This document shows positions 11,598-21,809 of a stretch of DNA of 64,000 nt, one piece after another (position 1 is the stretch's first letter; every line of letters begins with the position of its first letter). The DNA is from Microlunatus elymi. GTDB taxonomy: Bacteria > Actinomycetota > Actinomycetes > Propionibacteriales > Propionibacteriaceae. A program made the translations under genes and the position numbers. The stretch covers positions 1,302,001-1,366,000 of the forward strand of contig NZ_CP041692.1 in assembly GCF_007362775.1 (NCBI RefSeq). Direction: 5' to 3'. The notes below the pieces were generated by a model. It made no database searches. It was not told the origin of the DNA and saw only the letters and a program-made list of their open reading frames with translations.

Positions 11598-14500
11598 GTG
11601 CTCGATGTGAACTTCTTCGACACGATCCGGATCGGTCTGGCCAGCGCCGACGAGATCCGGGCCTGGTCGTTCGGCGAGGTCAAGAAGCCGGAGACCATCA
11701 ACTACCGCACCCTGAAGCCGGAGCGGGACGGGCTGTTCTGCGAGAAGATCTTCGGTCCCACCCGGGACTGGGAGTGCTACTGCGGCAAGTACAAGCGGGT
11801 CCGCTTCAAGGGCATCATCTGTGAGCGCTGCGGCGTCGAGGTGACCCGTTCCAAGGTCCGCCGCGAGCGGATGGGCCACATCGAACTGGCCGCCCCGGTC
11901 ACCCACATCTGGTACTTCAAGGGTGTTCCGAGCCGCCTGGGCTACCTGCTGGACATCGCCCCGAAGGACCTGGAGAAGGTCATCTACTTCGCGGCGTACA
12001 TGATCACCTCGGTCGACGACGAGGCGCGGCACCGCGACCTGTCGTCGCTGGAGGCCAAGATCGACACCGAGCGCAAGCAGCTCGAGGGCCGCCGGGACTC
12101 AGACATCGAGACCCGGATGAAGAAGCTCGAAACCGACATGGCCCAGCTCGAGGCCGAGGGCGCCAAGTCCGACGTCAAGCGCAAGGTCCGTGAGGGTGCC
12201 GAGCGTGAGGTCAAGCAGCTGCGCGACCGGGCCCAGCGTGAGCTGGACCGGCTGGACGCGGTCTGGACCCGGTTCAAGAACCTCAAGGTCCAAGACCTCG
12301 AGGGCGACGAGATCCTCTACCGGGAGATGAAGAACCGGTTCGGCAAGTACTTCGAGGGCTCGATGGGTGCCGACGCGATCCAGAAGCGCCTGCAGACCTT
12401 CGACCTGCACGCCGAGGCGGCCAACCTGCGCGAGACCATTCAGACCGGCAAGGGCCAGCGCAAGACCCGCGCCCTGAAGCGGCTGAAGGTGGTGTCGGCG
12501 TTCCTGTCGACCCGCAACGCGGCCGACGCGATGGTGCTGGACTGCGTCCCGGTCATCCCGCCGGATCTGCGGCCGATGGTTCAGCTCGACGGTGGCCGGT
12601 TCGCCACCTCTGACCTGAACGATCTGTACCGCAGGGTGATCAACCGGAACAACCGGCTGAAGCGGCTTCTTGATCTTGGTGCGCCCGAGATCATCGTCAA
12701 CAACGAGAAGCGGATGCTGCAGGAGGCCGTCGACTCGCTGTTCGACAACGGCCGCCGCGGCCGTCCGGTCACCGGGCCGGGCAACCGTCCGCTGAAGTCG
12801 ATCTCGGACATGCTCAAGGGCAAGCAGGGCCGGTTCCGGCAGAACCTGCTCGGCAAGCGCGTCGACTACTCCGGCCGTTCGGTCATCGTGGTCGGCCCGC
12901 AGCTGAAGCTGCACCAGTGCGGTCTGCCGAAGGCGATGGCGCTGGAGCTGTTCAAGCCGTTCGTGATGAAGCGGCTGGACGACCTGAACCACGCGCAGAA
13001 CATCAAGTCCGCCAAGCGGATGGTGGAGCGTCAGCGACCGGTCGTCTGGGACGTCCTAGAAGAGGTCATCGCCGAGCATCCGGTGCTGCTGAACCGCGCA
13101 CCGACCCTGCACCGGCTGGGCATCCAGGCGTTCGAGCCGCAGCTGATCGAGGGCAAGGCCATTCAGATCCACCCGTTGGTGTGTACGGCGTTCAACGCCG
13201 ACTTCGACGGTGACCAGATGGCCGTACACCTGCCGCTGAGCGCGGAGGCCCAGGCCGAGGCCCGGATCCTGATGTTGTCGACCAACAACATCCTGAAGCC
13301 GGCCGACGGACGTCCGGTGACCATGCCGACCCAGGACATGATCATCGGCGGCTACTACCTGACCATGGACCGCGACGACGTCGAGGGCGCCGGTCGGGTG
13401 TTCGGTTCGGTGGCCGAGGCGCAGATGGCCTTCGACCTGCACGAGATCGCAGTCCAGGCGCCGGTGAAGATCCGGATGCGGGACATCGTTCCGCCGGCCG
13501 GAGCCGAGCTGCGCCCCGACGGCACCATCCTGCTGGACACCACACTCGGCCGGGCGCTGTTCAACGAGGCGCTGCCGGACGACTACCCGTTCGTCAACGG
13601 CGAGGTGGGCAAGAAGCAGCTGGGCGCGATCGTCAACGATCTGGCCGAGCGCTACCCGAAGTCCGAGGTGGCGACCTGCCTGGACAACCTGAAGGAACTC
13701 GGCTTCCACTGGGCCACCCGGTCCGGTGTCACCGTGTCCATCGGTGACGTCTCCACCCCGGCCGACAAGGTCGAGATCCTGTCCGACTACGAGGCTCGGG
13801 CGGAGAAGGTCGACACCCAGTACGACCGCGGCCTGATCACCGAGGACGAGCGGCGCCAGGAACTGATCGAGATCTGGACCGACGCCACCAGCGTGCTCGG
13901 GCAGGCCATGGAGAAGAACTTCTCCAAGACCAACCCGATCTACATGATGGTGCACTCGGGTGCTCGCGGAAACATGGTGCAGATGCGGCAGATCGCCGCC
14001 ATGCGTGGCCTGGTGGTGAACCCGAAGGGCGAGATCATCGCCCGGCCGATCAAGTCCAACTTCCGTGAGGGTCTGACCGTGTTGGAGTACTTCAACTCCA
14101 CTCACGGTGGTCGTAAGGGCCAGGCCGACACCGCGCTGCGGACCGCCGACTCGGGTTACCTGACCCGGCGTCTGGTGGACGTCAGCCAGGACGTGATCAT
14201 CCGCGAGGAGGATTGCGGCACCGAGCGGGGTCTGAACAAGATCATCGCGATCGAGGAGAACGGCAAGCTGGTCGCCGACGAGCACGTCGAGACCGCGGTG
14301 TACGCCCGGACGCTGGCTGTCGACGTACTGGACTCCGACGGCAACGTGCTGCTGCCGGCCGGAGTTGATCTTGGTGACGTCAACATCAAGCTGCTGATCG
14401 AGAACGGCATCAACACGGTCAAGGTGCGCAGCGTCCTCACCTGTGAGGCCGCCACCGGCACCTGCGCCATGTGCTACGGCAGGTCGCTGGCCAGCGGCAA

Positions 14501-15455
14501 GCTGGTCGACGTCGGCGAGGCTGTCGGTATCGTCGCGGCCCAGTCCATCGGTGAGCCGGGGACCCAGCTGACCATGCGGACCTTCCACACCGGTGGTGTC
14601 GCGGGTGATGACATCACCCAGGGTCTGCCGCGTGTGGTCGAGTTGTTCGAGGCTCGTACCCCGAAGGGCAAGGCGCCGATCGCCGAGACCGCCGGCCGGA
14701 TCGAGGTCGAGGACGGTGATCGTTCGCGGAAGTTGATCATCACCCCCGACGACGGGTCGGACAAGATCGAGATCGCGGTCAGCCGCCGGGTGCGGATGCT
14801 GGTCGACGAGGGTGATCATGTCGAGGTCGGGCAGCAGCTGACCGCAGGTACGCCGGATCCTCAGGACGTGCTGCGCATCCTCGGTGTCCGCAAGGTGCAG
14901 GAGCACCTGGTGGAAGAGGTGCAGACCGTGTACCGCACGCAGGGTGCGGAGATCCACGAGAAGCACATCGAGATCATCATCCGGCAGATGCTGCGCCGGG
15001 TGACGGTGATCGAGTCCGGCGACTCCGAGCTGCTGGCCGGCGACCTGGTCGACCGTCCGTCGTACGAGGCTGCCAACCGCAAGGTGGTTGCCGAGGGCGG
15101 GACGCCGGCTTCCGGTCGTCCGGTGCTGATGGGCATCACCAAGGCGTCGCTGGCGACCGAGTCGTGGCTGTCGGCGGCCTCCTTCCAGGAGACCACCAAG
15201 GTGCTCACCGACGCCGCGATCCACGGCAAGTCCGACTCGCTGGTCGGTCTGAAGGAGAACGTCATCCTCGGCAAGCTGATCCCGGCCGGCACCGGCCTGG
15301 AGCGCTACCGCAACATCCGGGTGGAGCCCACCGCGGAGGCGCGTGCGCAGGCGTACTCGATGGTCGGCTACGACCCGTTCGACTACGACTTCGGCACCGG
15401 CAGCGGCGCTGCGGTCCCGCTGGAGGAGTTCGACATCGGCGGCGACTACCGCTGA
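11598..15455 (+). CDS. rpoC: DNA-directed RNA polymerase subunit beta'
   Basis: A 1285-residue beta' subunit. Visible hallmarks are the N-terminal zinc-binding cysteines (CYCGKYK... CERCGVE), the catalytic [14 protein letters not shown] encoded at about 13195-13230 that binds the active-site magnesium, and the trigger-loop region [20 protein letters not shown] near 14575-14635. The GTG start at 11598 gives the usual VLDVNFFD N-terminus. It is co-transcribed with rpoB and ends at a strong GC hairpin. Confidence 0.98.
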   Translation: MLDVNFFDTIRIGLASADEIRAWSFGEVKKPETINYRTLKPERDGLFCEKIFGPTRDWECYCGKYKRVRFKGIICERCGVEVTRSKVRRERMGHIELAAPVTHIWYFKGVPSRLGYLLDIAPKDLEKVIYFAAYMITSVDDEARHRDLSSLEAKIDTERKQLEGRRDSDIETRMKKLETDMAQLEAEGAKSDVKRKVREGAEREVKQLRDRAQRELDRLDAVWTRFKNLKVQDLEGDEILYREMKNRFGKYFEGSMGADAIQKRLQTFDLHAEAANLRETIQTGKGQRKTRALKRLKVVSAFLSTRNAADAMVLDCVPVIPPDLRPMVQLDGGRFATSDLNDLYRRVINRNNRLKRLLDLGAPEIIVNNEKRMLQEAVDSLFDNGRRGRPVTGPGNRPLKSISDMLKGKQGRFRQNLLGKRVDYSGRSVIVVGPQLKLHQCGLPKAMALELFKPFVMKRLDDLNHAQNIKSAKRMVERQRPVVWDVLEEVIAEHPVLLNRAPTLHRLGIQAFEPQLIEGKAIQIHPLVCTAFNADFDGDQMAVHLPLSAEAQAEARILMLSTNNILKPADGRPVTMPTQDMIIGGYYLTMDRDDVEGAGRVFGSVAEAQMAFDLHEIAVQAPVKIRMRDIVPPAGAELRPDGTILLDTTLGRALFNEALPDDYPFVNGEVGKKQLGAIVNDLAERYPKSEVATCLDNLKELGFHWATRSGVTVSIGDVSTPADKVEILSDYEARAEKVDTQYDRGLITEDERRQELIEIWTDATSVLGQAMEKNFSKTNPIYMMVHSGARGNMVQMRQIAAMRGLVVNPKGEIIARPIKSNFREGLTVLEYFNSTHGGRKGQADTALRTADSGYLTRRLVDVSQDVIIREEDCGTERGLNKIIAIEENGKLVADEHVETAVYARTLAVDVLDSDGNVLLPAGVDLGDVNIKLLIENGINTVKVRSVLTCEAATGTCAMCYGRSLASGKLVDVGEAVGIVAAQSIGEPGTQLTMRTFHTGGVAGDDITQGLPRVVELFEARTPKGKAPIAETAGRIEVEDGDRSRKLIITPDDGSDKIEIAVSRRVRMLVDEGDHVEVGQQLTAGTPDPQDVLRILGVRKVQEHLVEEVQTVYRTQGAEIHEKHIEIIIRQMLRRVTVIESGDSELLAGDLVDRPSYEAANRKVVAEGGTPASGRPVLMGITKASLATESWLSAASFQETTKVLTDAAIHGKSDSLVGLKENVILGKLIPAGTGLERYRNIRVEPTAEARAQAYSMVGYDPFDYDFGTGSGAAVPLEEFDIGGDYR

Positions 15456-15470
15456 TCGACTGAGAACGCC

Positions 15471-15502
15471 GGAGGGGCGGGCCCACCCGGGCCCGCCCCT
15501 CC
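15471..15502 (+). terminator. rpoBC terminator hairpin
   Basis: A perfect 14-bp stem (GGAGGGGCGGGCCC at 15471-15484 with 15489-15502) closes on a 4-base loop, 15 bases after the rpoC stop. No T-tract. Confidence 0.7.
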
Positions 15503-15539
15503 GCCGTTCCCAGCCCGACCCGTGCCCCGGGCCTCGCCC

Positions 15540-15607
15540 TTCCCGCACCAGGTGCAGCACCCCGCACCAGGTGCAGCCGGTGCGGGGTGCTGCACCTGGT
15601 GCGCGAG
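15540..15607. repeat. 68-bp TTCCCGC hairpin element, copy 1
   Basis: It starts TTCCCGCACC and ends GGTGCGCGAG, with an inner dyad CCGCACC...GGTGCGG. It aligns without gaps to 16643-16710; both copies are preceded by a CCGGCCTCGCCC-like flank. Confidence 0.75.
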
Positions 15608-15706
15608 TGGGCCTGCGGGCGCGGGTCCGTATCCACAGGCGGGAAGTTATCCACAGCCGGCGAATCGGGGCGGACACAGCGGCGCCGAAATTCGCAATGT
15701 GTGGGT

Positions 15707-16615
15707 GTGAGCAAACCATTGTTGGCCCGCGACCTGATCATGGCCGGGCTGGAACACGGCGAACTGCGGAGCATGAGCCGCACCGGCGAACTGCGACACC
15801 TGCGGCGGGGAGCGTACTTCACGGCCGAGCAGCTGACCGCCGAGCAGTATCACCGGCTGCTCGTCGAGGCGACCTTTCAGCTGGCGGAGTCGGATTCGGT
15901 GATCAGCTTCGGCTCGGCGGCGGTGATCCATCAGTTGCCGGTCCCGCGGGCCGCGATGCAGCTGGTCCACCTGACCAGGAATCGCAACTGCAGCGGACGA
16001 ATCCGAACCGGTGTGCACGTTCACGTCGCGCCGATCGCCGGTCCCGAGGCGGTTGTCATCGACGGGCTGCGGGTGACGAGTCTGGACCGTACGTTTGTTG
16101 ATCTCGCTCGCACCGTACGACTCTCCGAAGCGGTGGCGGCAGGGGATGCCGCACTCCGGCGCGGAATGGATCCGCGAGCCGTCGTCGAGCAACTGGAGCA
16201 GGCCAAGCGGCGTCGGGGCATTCGCACCGCTCGGCGAGCTGCCAGCGTGATCGATGCACGAAGCCAGAGCTACGGGGAGTCGCTCAGCCGAGTGGTCATG
16301 ATCGAGCACGGGCTTCCGCTGCCCGAACTGCAGGTCGCGTTCGACGGGCCGGACGGTTTCCACGCCGAGGTCGACTTCTGCTGGGAGGACATGAAGGTCA
16401 TCGGCGAGTTCGACGGCGAGATCAAGTACGGAAGATTGCTGCGGCCGGGGGAGGTCGCCGGTGACGCCGTGTTCCGTGAGAAGCAGCGTGAGGACCGGCT
16501 GCGCGAGCTGGGCTACATCGTCGTCCGCTGGGTGTGGGACGACCTGTTCCATCCGGAGCGGCTGGTCGCGAGAATTCGGCGCGCGCTCGAACTCGGAGCC
16601 CGTCTCCGCAGATGA
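15707..16615 (+). CDS. DUF559 / AbiEi-like protein of unknown function
   Basis: A 302-residue protein. The N-terminal part (ELRSMSRTGELRHLRRGAYF) looks like the AbiEi-type winged helix found in many actinobacterial proteins. The C-terminal part (FHAEVDFCWEDMKVIGEFDGEIKYGR... REKQREDRLRELGYIVVRWVWDDL) has the D-x(n)-E-x-K-like pattern of DUF559/Vsr-type nuclease folds. Family proteins are often annotated as type IV toxin-antitoxin AbiEi-like, but no AbiEii partner is adjacent, so a defence role is not shown. The GTG start at 15707 avoids reading through the upstream repeat. Direct copies of a 68-bp hairpin element flank the gene. Confidence 0.65.
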   Translation: MSKPLLARDLIMAGLEHGELRSMSRTGELRHLRRGAYFTAEQLTAEQYHRLLVEATFQLAESDSVISFGSAAVIHQLPVPRAAMQLVHLTRNRNCSGRIRTGVHVHVAPIAGPEAVVIDGLRVTSLDRTFVDLARTVRLSEAVAAGDAALRRGMDPRAVVEQLEQAKRRRGIRTARRAASVIDARSQSYGESLSRVVMIEHGLPLPELQVAFDGPDGFHAEVDFCWEDMKVIGEFDGEIKYGRLLRPGEVAGDAVFREKQREDRLRELGYIVVRWVWDDLFHPERLVARIRRALELGARLRR

Positions 16616-16642
16616 CCCGCGCCCGTTCCCCGGCCTCGCCCC

Positions 16643-16710
16643 TTCCCGCACCAGTTGCCGCCAGCCGCACCGGTTGCAGCCGGTGCGTGATGCTGTGAGC
16701 GGTGCGGGAG
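16643..16710. repeat. 68-bp TTCCCGC hairpin element, copy 2
   Basis: Same length and orientation as 15540-15607, 1103 bases away. The outer arms TTCCCGCACC / GGTGCGGGAG are more symmetrical than in copy 1. An inner dyad CCGCACCGG...CCGGTGCG is present. Confidence 0.75.
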
Positions 16711-16772
16711 TGCGGGTCTCAGTGCGCGGTCGGGGAGCTGCGAGCTGCTCGCCGAGATGCGAGTATTGCGGT

Positions 16773-18077
16773 ATGAGACGGGCGTATCAGAATATAAGAC
16801 GCGCGGATCCGGGCAGCTCACGTCGTTGGGTGATGCTCGGGGTCGGGTTGCTCGACCAGGCGGTCAGCGCGTACTTCGTGCACGGTGCGGCCTTTCTCAT
16901 TCCCGAGCTCAACCGGCTGGGGCTGAGCCTCAGTCAAGCCGGCGCGCTGGTCGCAGCGCCCACCATCGGCATCATGCTGACGCTGGTTGCATGGGGCGCG
17001 TTCGTCGATCGTTTCGGGGAACGCCGCGCACTGATGATCGGACTGGGGCTGACCGCTGCGGCCGCAGTTGCGGCGGCACTGATCGGCAGTACGGGCGCGG
17101 TCGGGCCCACGGTAGGCGCGACGTCGATCAGTACGGGTCGGCTGGTCGGGCTGGGTGTCTTCCTCGGGCTGGGCGGGATGGCTGCGGCCAGTTCGAACGT
17201 GGCCAGCGGCCGAATCGTGGTCGGTTGGTTCCCGGCCCATCGGCGCGGCTTGGCGATGGGCATCCGGCAGATGGCGCAGCCGTTGGGGGTCGGGATCGCC
17301 GCGCTGACCGTACCGGTGCTGGCCGAGCGGCACGGGCTGGGTGCGGCACTCTGGCTGGCCGCCGCCCTGGCGCTGGTCGCCGTGCTGTGCACCGTGATCG
17401 TGGTGATCGATCCGCCACGGCCGTCGCGCACTGCCGCCGATCAGGCCGGGCACCTGCGCAATCCCTACCGTGGCAGCAGTTTTCTGTGGCGCGTGCATGC
17501 GGTCTCGGTGCTGTTGGTGGTGCCGCAGTTCACCGTCTGGACGTTCATGCTGGTATGGCTGGTCGCCGACCGCGGCTGGGCGGCCGGGACGGCAGGGCTG
17601 CTGGTGGCCGGCACTCAGTTCCTCGGTGCCATCGGCCGGATCGGTGCGGGTCAGCTGTCCGATCTGGTACGCAGCCGGATGCGCCCGCTGCGCTGGGTTG
17701 CGATCGCGGCGGCCCTGACCATGGGCCTGCTCGCGCTCCTTGATCAACTTCACTCGCCGTGGGCGGTGGTGATCATGGTGGTCGCCTCGGTGATCACCGT
17801 TGCCGACAACGGCTTGGCGTTCACCGCGATCGCCGAGGTCGCCGGTCCCTTCTGGTCCGGGCGGGCGCTCGGCACCCAGAACACCGCCCAATTTCTGGCC
17901 GCATCGGCCGTCGCGCCGGTCGTCGGCGGTCTGATCGGTCTGGTCGGCTACCCCGCCGCCTTCGCGCTGGTGGCGTTGTGCCCGGCCGCCGCGGTGCCCT
18001 TGGTGCCCCATGATCATCGCCGCCACGTCGAACCGGCGTCGACCGGTACGAGCAGTGCGTCCGCCACCGACCGTTGA
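16773..18077 (+). CDS. MFS transporter
   Basis: A 434-residue polytopic protein from the ATG at 16773. The first half carries the major-facilitator loop motif (WGAFVDRFGERRALMIGLG, residues 67-85, a G-x-x-x-D-R-x-G-R-R variant) between helices 2 and 3. The second half repeats six helices (GRIGAGQLSDLVRSRMRP). The long NYR..FLWR linker separates the halves. The substrate cannot be assigned. An earlier in-frame start would read through the hairpin element and is less likely. It is followed by 300 bases without a gene, then convergent purF. Confidence 0.82.
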   Translation: MRRAYQNIRRADPGSSRRWVMLGVGLLDQAVSAYFVHGAAFLIPELNRLGLSLSQAGALVAAPTIGIMLTLVAWGAFVDRFGERRALMIGLGLTAAAAVAAALIGSTGAVGPTVGATSISTGRLVGLGVFLGLGGMAAASSNVASGRIVVGWFPAHRRGLAMGIRQMAQPLGVGIAALTVPVLAERHGLGAALWLAAALALVAVLCTVIVVIDPPRPSRTAADQAGHLRNPYRGSSFLWRVHAVSVLLVVPQFTVWTFMLVWLVADRGWAAGTAGLLVAGTQFLGAIGRIGAGQLSDLVRSRMRPLRWVAIAAALTMGLLALLDQLHSPWAVVIMVVASVITVADNGLAFTAIAEVAGPFWSGRALGTQNTAQFLAASAVAPVVGGLIGLVGYPAAFALVALCPAAAVPLVPHDHRRHVEPASTGTSSASATDR

Positions 18078-18379
18078 CCTCGGACGGGTGATCTCCTCGG
18101 CGCATCGAATCGAGATTGAGTCAAGTTGTCCCACGGCGGGTAGCACTGATCGGACCGGACCTTCTCGTAGGCACGTCGCCCTGGATCCGAGGAGGTTCGG
18201 CACCCATAGCCGGCCGTACTGGTGCGGAGCCTCCTGGGATCCGCGGGGCCGGGTGGTCGTCGTACGCCGGTCAGTCGCTGGCGGGGTGTGGAGGTGCTTG
18301 GGTCTGGTCCGAGGTTGGTCCGTTGGAGTTCATTGCCCTTCGACGGGCTCAGGACCCTTTGACGGGTCTTTGGGGGCGA
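18078..18379. other. Intergenic region between convergent MFS gene and purF
   Basis: 302 bases with no supported gene. The only recognisable content is one CCTTCGACGGGCTCAGG-type repeat at 18335-18357. Confidence 0.6.
18335..18357. repeat. CCTTCGACGGGCTCAGG-type interspersed repeat
   Basis: GCCCTTCGACGGGCTCAGG followed by ACCC matches the short interspersed repeat seen at 50408-50538. The type is familiar from many actinobacterial genomes. Confidence 0.6.
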
Positions 18380-19834
18380 TCAGGAGAGTTGGTTGGTGCG
18401 GACCCAGTCGAGGTATTCCTGGGTGACGGTGCCGGTGACGTAGTTGCCGGTGAAGCAACTGACTTCAAGATCATCTACCGGTGAACCGTCGGTGACAGCA
18501 GCGATCAGATCGGACACCTCGGCGTAGATCAACCGGTCGGCGCCGAGCAGTTGGTTGATCTCGTCCACGCTGCGATCGTGGGCCAGCAACTCGTCCGGCG
18601 AGGGCATGTTGATCCCGTACACGTTGGGAAAACGGATCGGCGGCGCGGCGGAGGCGAAGGAAACCGAGTTGGCGCCACTGGCCCGGGCGAGCTCGATGAT
18701 CTGCGACGAGGTGGTGCCGCGGACGATCGAGTCCTCGATGATCAACACGTTCTTGCCCTTGAACTCCGAACTGATCGGGTTCAGCTTCTGCCGTACGCTG
18801 CGCCGCCGGGTCGCCTGCCCGGGCATGATGAACGTCCGGCCGACATAGACGTTCTTGTAGAACCCTTCCCGATACTCGATGCCGAGATTGCGCGCGACCT
18901 GCATCGCCGCCGGCCGCGACGACTCCGGCACGCACATCACCACGTCGATGTCACCGGCCGGCGCCTGCTGTCGGATCCTCGCCGCCAGCCGATCGCCCAT
19001 CCGCAACCGCGCCTCGTACACCGAGATGCCGTTCATGATCGAGTCCGGTCGCGCCAGGTAGATGTACTCGAAGGCGCAGGGTACAAGTTTCGTTTGTGCG
19101 GCGCACTGGCGGGCGATCAACTCCCCGGACTCGCTGATGAAGATCGCTTCGCCCGGCTCGACCTCACGCACCACCTCGAAGCCGGAACCCTCTGCGGCCA
19201 CCGATTCCGAACAGACGATCCAGTCGGTTCCATGATCAGTTTCGCGCCGGCCCAAGATCAACGGCCGAATCCCGTACGGATCCCGGAACGCCAGCAGCCC
19301 GTAGCCGGCGATCAGGCTGATCACCGCGTACGAGCCCTGCAGTCGCTGATGCGTCTGCCGGACCGCCGCGAAGATCTGCTCCGGTTCCAATTCGATCCCA
19401 CTGATCTGCTTCTGCAGTTCGGTGGCCAGCACGTTCAACAGCATCTCGGTGTCGCTGGTGGAGTTCATGTGCCGGCGGTCGATGTGAAACAGATCATCGG
19501 CCAACTGCCGGGCATTGGTCAGGTTGCCGTTGTGGATCAAGCTGATCCCGTACGGAGCGTTGACGTAGAACGGCTGCACCTCCCGCTCGTTGGCGGCATC
19601 ACCCTGGGTGGTGTAGCGGACGTGGCCGAGGCCGAGGTTGCCGAGCAGCGAGCGCATGTCCCGGGTCCGGAACGCCTCCCGCACCTGACCGCGGGCCTTG
19701 GACAGATGGAACGTCGGCCCGTCGGCGGTGACGATCCCGGTGGCGTCCTGGCCGCGGTGCTGCAGCATCAGCAGGGCATCGTAGAGCTGCTGGTTGGCAG
19801 GTTCGGAGGAAACGATGCCGACGATGCCGCACAT
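18380..19834 (-). CDS. purF: Amidophosphoribosyltransferase
   Basis: PurF catalyses the first step of de novo purine synthesis (PRPP plus glutamine to phosphoribosylamine). The ATG at 19834 puts the catalytic cysteine right after the initiator (MCGIVGIV), the hallmark of the N-terminal glutaminase domain, giving 484 residues. The PRPP loop (VLIIEDSIVRGTTSSQII) is encoded near 18715-18745. YGIRPLILGRR and GNLTNARQL are further glutaminase-domain landmarks. No purM or purL is adjacent within the window. Confidence 0.95.
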   Translation of the reverse strand: MCGIVGIVSSEPANQQLYDALLMLQHRGQDATGIVTADGPTFHLSKARGQVREAFRTRDMRSLLGNLGLGHVRYTTQGDAANEREVQPFYVNAPYGISLIHNGNLTNARQLADDLFHIDRRHMNSTSDTEMLLNVLATELQKQISGIELEPEQIFAAVRQTHQRLQGSYAVISLIAGYGLLAFRDPYGIRPLILGRRETDHGTDWIVCSESVAAEGSGFEVVREVEPGEAIFISESGELIARQCAAQTKLVPCAFEYIYLARPDSIMNGISVYEARLRMGDRLAARIRQQAPAGDIDVVMCVPESSRPAAMQVARNLGIEYREGFYKNVYVGRTFIMPGQATRRRSVRQKLNPISSEFKGKNVLIIEDSIVRGTTSSQIIELARASGANSVSFASAAPPIRFPNVYGINMPSPDELLAHDRSVDEINQLLGADRLIYAEVSDLIAAVTDGSPVDDLEVSCFTGNYVTGTVTQEYLDWVRTNQLS

Positions 19835-19918
19835 GCCCGGATAGCTCCCGCGAGAGATAGGTCGTTGCCCGGTACGAACCGCACCAGTCGGCGCCAGACT
19901 ATCCGGCCCGCTACCAGC

Positions 19919-19988
19919 GCTCCCGCGCACTCCCGGTGCTCCCGCGGAGGTTGGAACTTGCGCGGCAGCGCCGCCGGTGCGCGGGAAC
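19919..19988. repeat. 70-bp TTCCCGC hairpin element, copy 3
   Basis: Arms GCTCCCGCGCAC / GGTGCGCGGGAAC enclose an inner dyad. Exactly 70 bases, as in the copies at 28041 and 30661. It lies between purF and the GH51 gene. Confidence 0.75.
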
Positions 19989-20003
19989 GTGGGTGGCGGG
20001 TCG

Positions 20004-21662
20004 TCAGCGGGACAGGGTCAGGATCGACAGCGAGTGCGGCGGGAAGGTCCAGCCGCCGTCGACCGCCTCGACCTCGCCGTGATCCCGTGCCGCGACCGCG
20101 TCCGGGCGGTCAAGGGTGTTCGCGGTCGACGGGTCGTCCAGATCGCCGCCCAGGCAGTGAATCCGCGCGGTCCGCGGCCCGTCGGCGGCTCCGTCCAAGA
20201 TCAACTTCGCGGTGCTGGGGCGGCTGCGGTGGCGGTTGATCACCGCGAGCCGGAGGCTGCCGTCGGCGGCCAGGGTCGCCGACACGTCCAGGTCGGCGAT
20301 GGTGCCCGGGCTGGTGAGGAAGTCGCCGTGCTTGTCGCGTACGTCGCCGTGCCGGATCGCGCCGGTGCGTGCCGGCCCGTTGACCCGAGCGGTCAAAGCA
20401 GTGCGCCCGGTCTGCTCCCGATAGAGCTTCCACACCCAGAACGCGGTGCTGCGTACGGCGCCGCCCGGCCGGGCCACCACGATCCCGTTGGCGTTGACCA
20501 GGTTGACCGCGTTGGCCATCGCGAACGGTGCCGGTAGTCCGGCGGTTCGGTGCACGGCGTTGAACACTCCGGCGTAGAACAGCGCATCGGTCAGCGTGCG
20601 CGGACTCCACCGATTCACCCGATAGCCGTCGCCATTGGCGGCAGGGGCGTCGGTCGAGGGAAGGTCGCGGGGCGCGGTGCCGCCGTCGGCACCCGGCTGC
20701 GGCTGGGGCCATCCCGCGGGCTCGACATGCCGGATGTTCCATTCGTCCATCACCAGGCCAGGCGGCCGGTCGAGACCGGCCTGATCGGCCAACTCGGCGA
20801 CCAGCCGCGAGTAGGACTGCAGCTCGTTCTCGAAGTGCACGCTCTGGGAGAGCGTGTCGTCGTAGTCGTCGGCCAGGTAGAGACCGGCGTTGGCACCGTA
20901 CAGATGCAGCGAGAGCAGATCCAGCTGCCGACCGGCCCGCTGCAGCAACGGCCGCGTCCACTCCTCCTGACATTCCTGCTGGTACGGCGGAATCCCGACC
21001 CCGATGGTGATGATCGACGGATCGACCGCCTTCATGAATCCGGCGTGCTCGCGAGCGTCCCGGGCGTACGCCTCGGCACTGCGATGGCCCAGCTGCCAGG
21101 GTCCGTACACCTCGTTACCGACGCCCCAGTAACGCACCCGCCACGGTGCGCTGCGACCGTTGCGCTCGCGGGCTCGGGCCAGCGTGGTGCTGCCGGCGGC
21201 GGCGTTGGTGTATTCCACCCAGCGCACTGCCTCTTCGACGTCCCGGGCGCTGTGCGCGAGATAGGGTCGGCCGCCGACAGCCTCGCACCAGGCCAGGAAC
21301 TCGTCGGTGCCGAAGCGGTTGCTCTCCCGACCGCCCCAGGCCAGCTCCAGCCGGGTCGGCCGGTGGTTGCGCGGCCCGATGCCGTCGGTCCAGTGATAGC
21401 CGGAGGTGAAGTTCCCGCCCGGCCAGCGGATCGGGCCCGGCATCAGCTCCCGGCAGAGCTCGAGCACGTCGGCCCGCAATCCCTGCAGCAGTCCGGGCTC
21501 CTTGATCGACAACCCGGATCCTTCGTCCAGCACGCCGCCCTCGATGTTGCCGAAGAACGCCGACTCCAGGAAGTGCCCGTAGATGTTGTCGTCGATGACA
21601 CCAACCGGATGCCGAGTGTCGATCTCGATCGTCGCGGTGGCCGGTGCTGCGAGCCTGCTCAC
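20004..21662 (-). CDS. Alpha-L-arabinofuranosidase, glycoside hydrolase family 51
   Basis: A 552-residue GH51-type enzyme releasing terminal arabinofuranose from arabinan or arabinoxylan. The acid/base Glu is in GVGNEVYGPW (family GNE), the nucleophile Glu in LVMDEWNIRH (family DEWN), and the substrate pocket in WPGGNFTSGYHWTDGIGPR. The GTG at 21662 follows AAGGAG by 11 bases. No signal peptide is seen, so it is probably cytoplasmic, acting on imported oligosaccharides. No sugar transporter is adjacent. It is divergent from the MgtC-like gene. Confidence 0.88.
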   Translation of the reverse strand: MSRLAAPATATIEIDTRHPVGVIDDNIYGHFLESAFFGNIEGGVLDEGSGLSIKEPGLLQGLRADVLELCRELMPGPIRWPGGNFTSGYHWTDGIGPRNHRPTRLELAWGGRESNRFGTDEFLAWCEAVGGRPYLAHSARDVEEAVRWVEYTNAAAGSTTLARARERNGRSAPWRVRYWGVGNEVYGPWQLGHRSAEAYARDAREHAGFMKAVDPSIITIGVGIPPYQQECQEEWTRPLLQRAGRQLDLLSLHLYGANAGLYLADDYDDTLSQSVHFENELQSYSRLVAELADQAGLDRPPGLVMDEWNIRHVEPAGWPQPQPGADGGTAPRDLPSTDAPAANGDGYRVNRWSPRTLTDALFYAGVFNAVHRTAGLPAPFAMANAVNLVNANGIVVARPGGAVRSTAFWVWKLYREQTGRTALTARVNGPARTGAIRHGDVRDKHGDFLTSPGTIADLDVSATLAADGSLRLAVINRHRSRPSTAKLILDGAADGPRTARIHCLGGDLDDPSTANTLDRPDAVAARDHGEVEAVDGGWTFPPHSLSILTLSR

Positions 21663-21809
21663 GGTGTTGATCACTCCTTGATCATGAAAATCCCCTGCTG
21701 ACCTGCGCGGCACCGTACGCCATCCGGCCCGCAGCCGGACGGCGCACCGGCCGGGTTCGACCACCACCCGCCGGGTACCGAATAGGTTGGTTCGCTGACG
21801 GAGGTGTTG

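Noticed and set aside
13056-15719. Long open frame on the minus strand opposite rpoC (887 codons)
   Set aside because: Same reason: an antisense shadow with His/Leu/Val-rich composition and no family features.
15707-16615. Complete AbiE toxin-antitoxin system
   Set aside because: Only an AbiEi-like N-terminus is seen; no AbiEii-type nucleotidyltransferase gene is adjacent.
21663-21809. Regulatory RNA between the GH51 and MgtC-like genes
   Set aside because: I looked for a magnesium-type leader; the 147-base gap is too short and shows no convincing structure.
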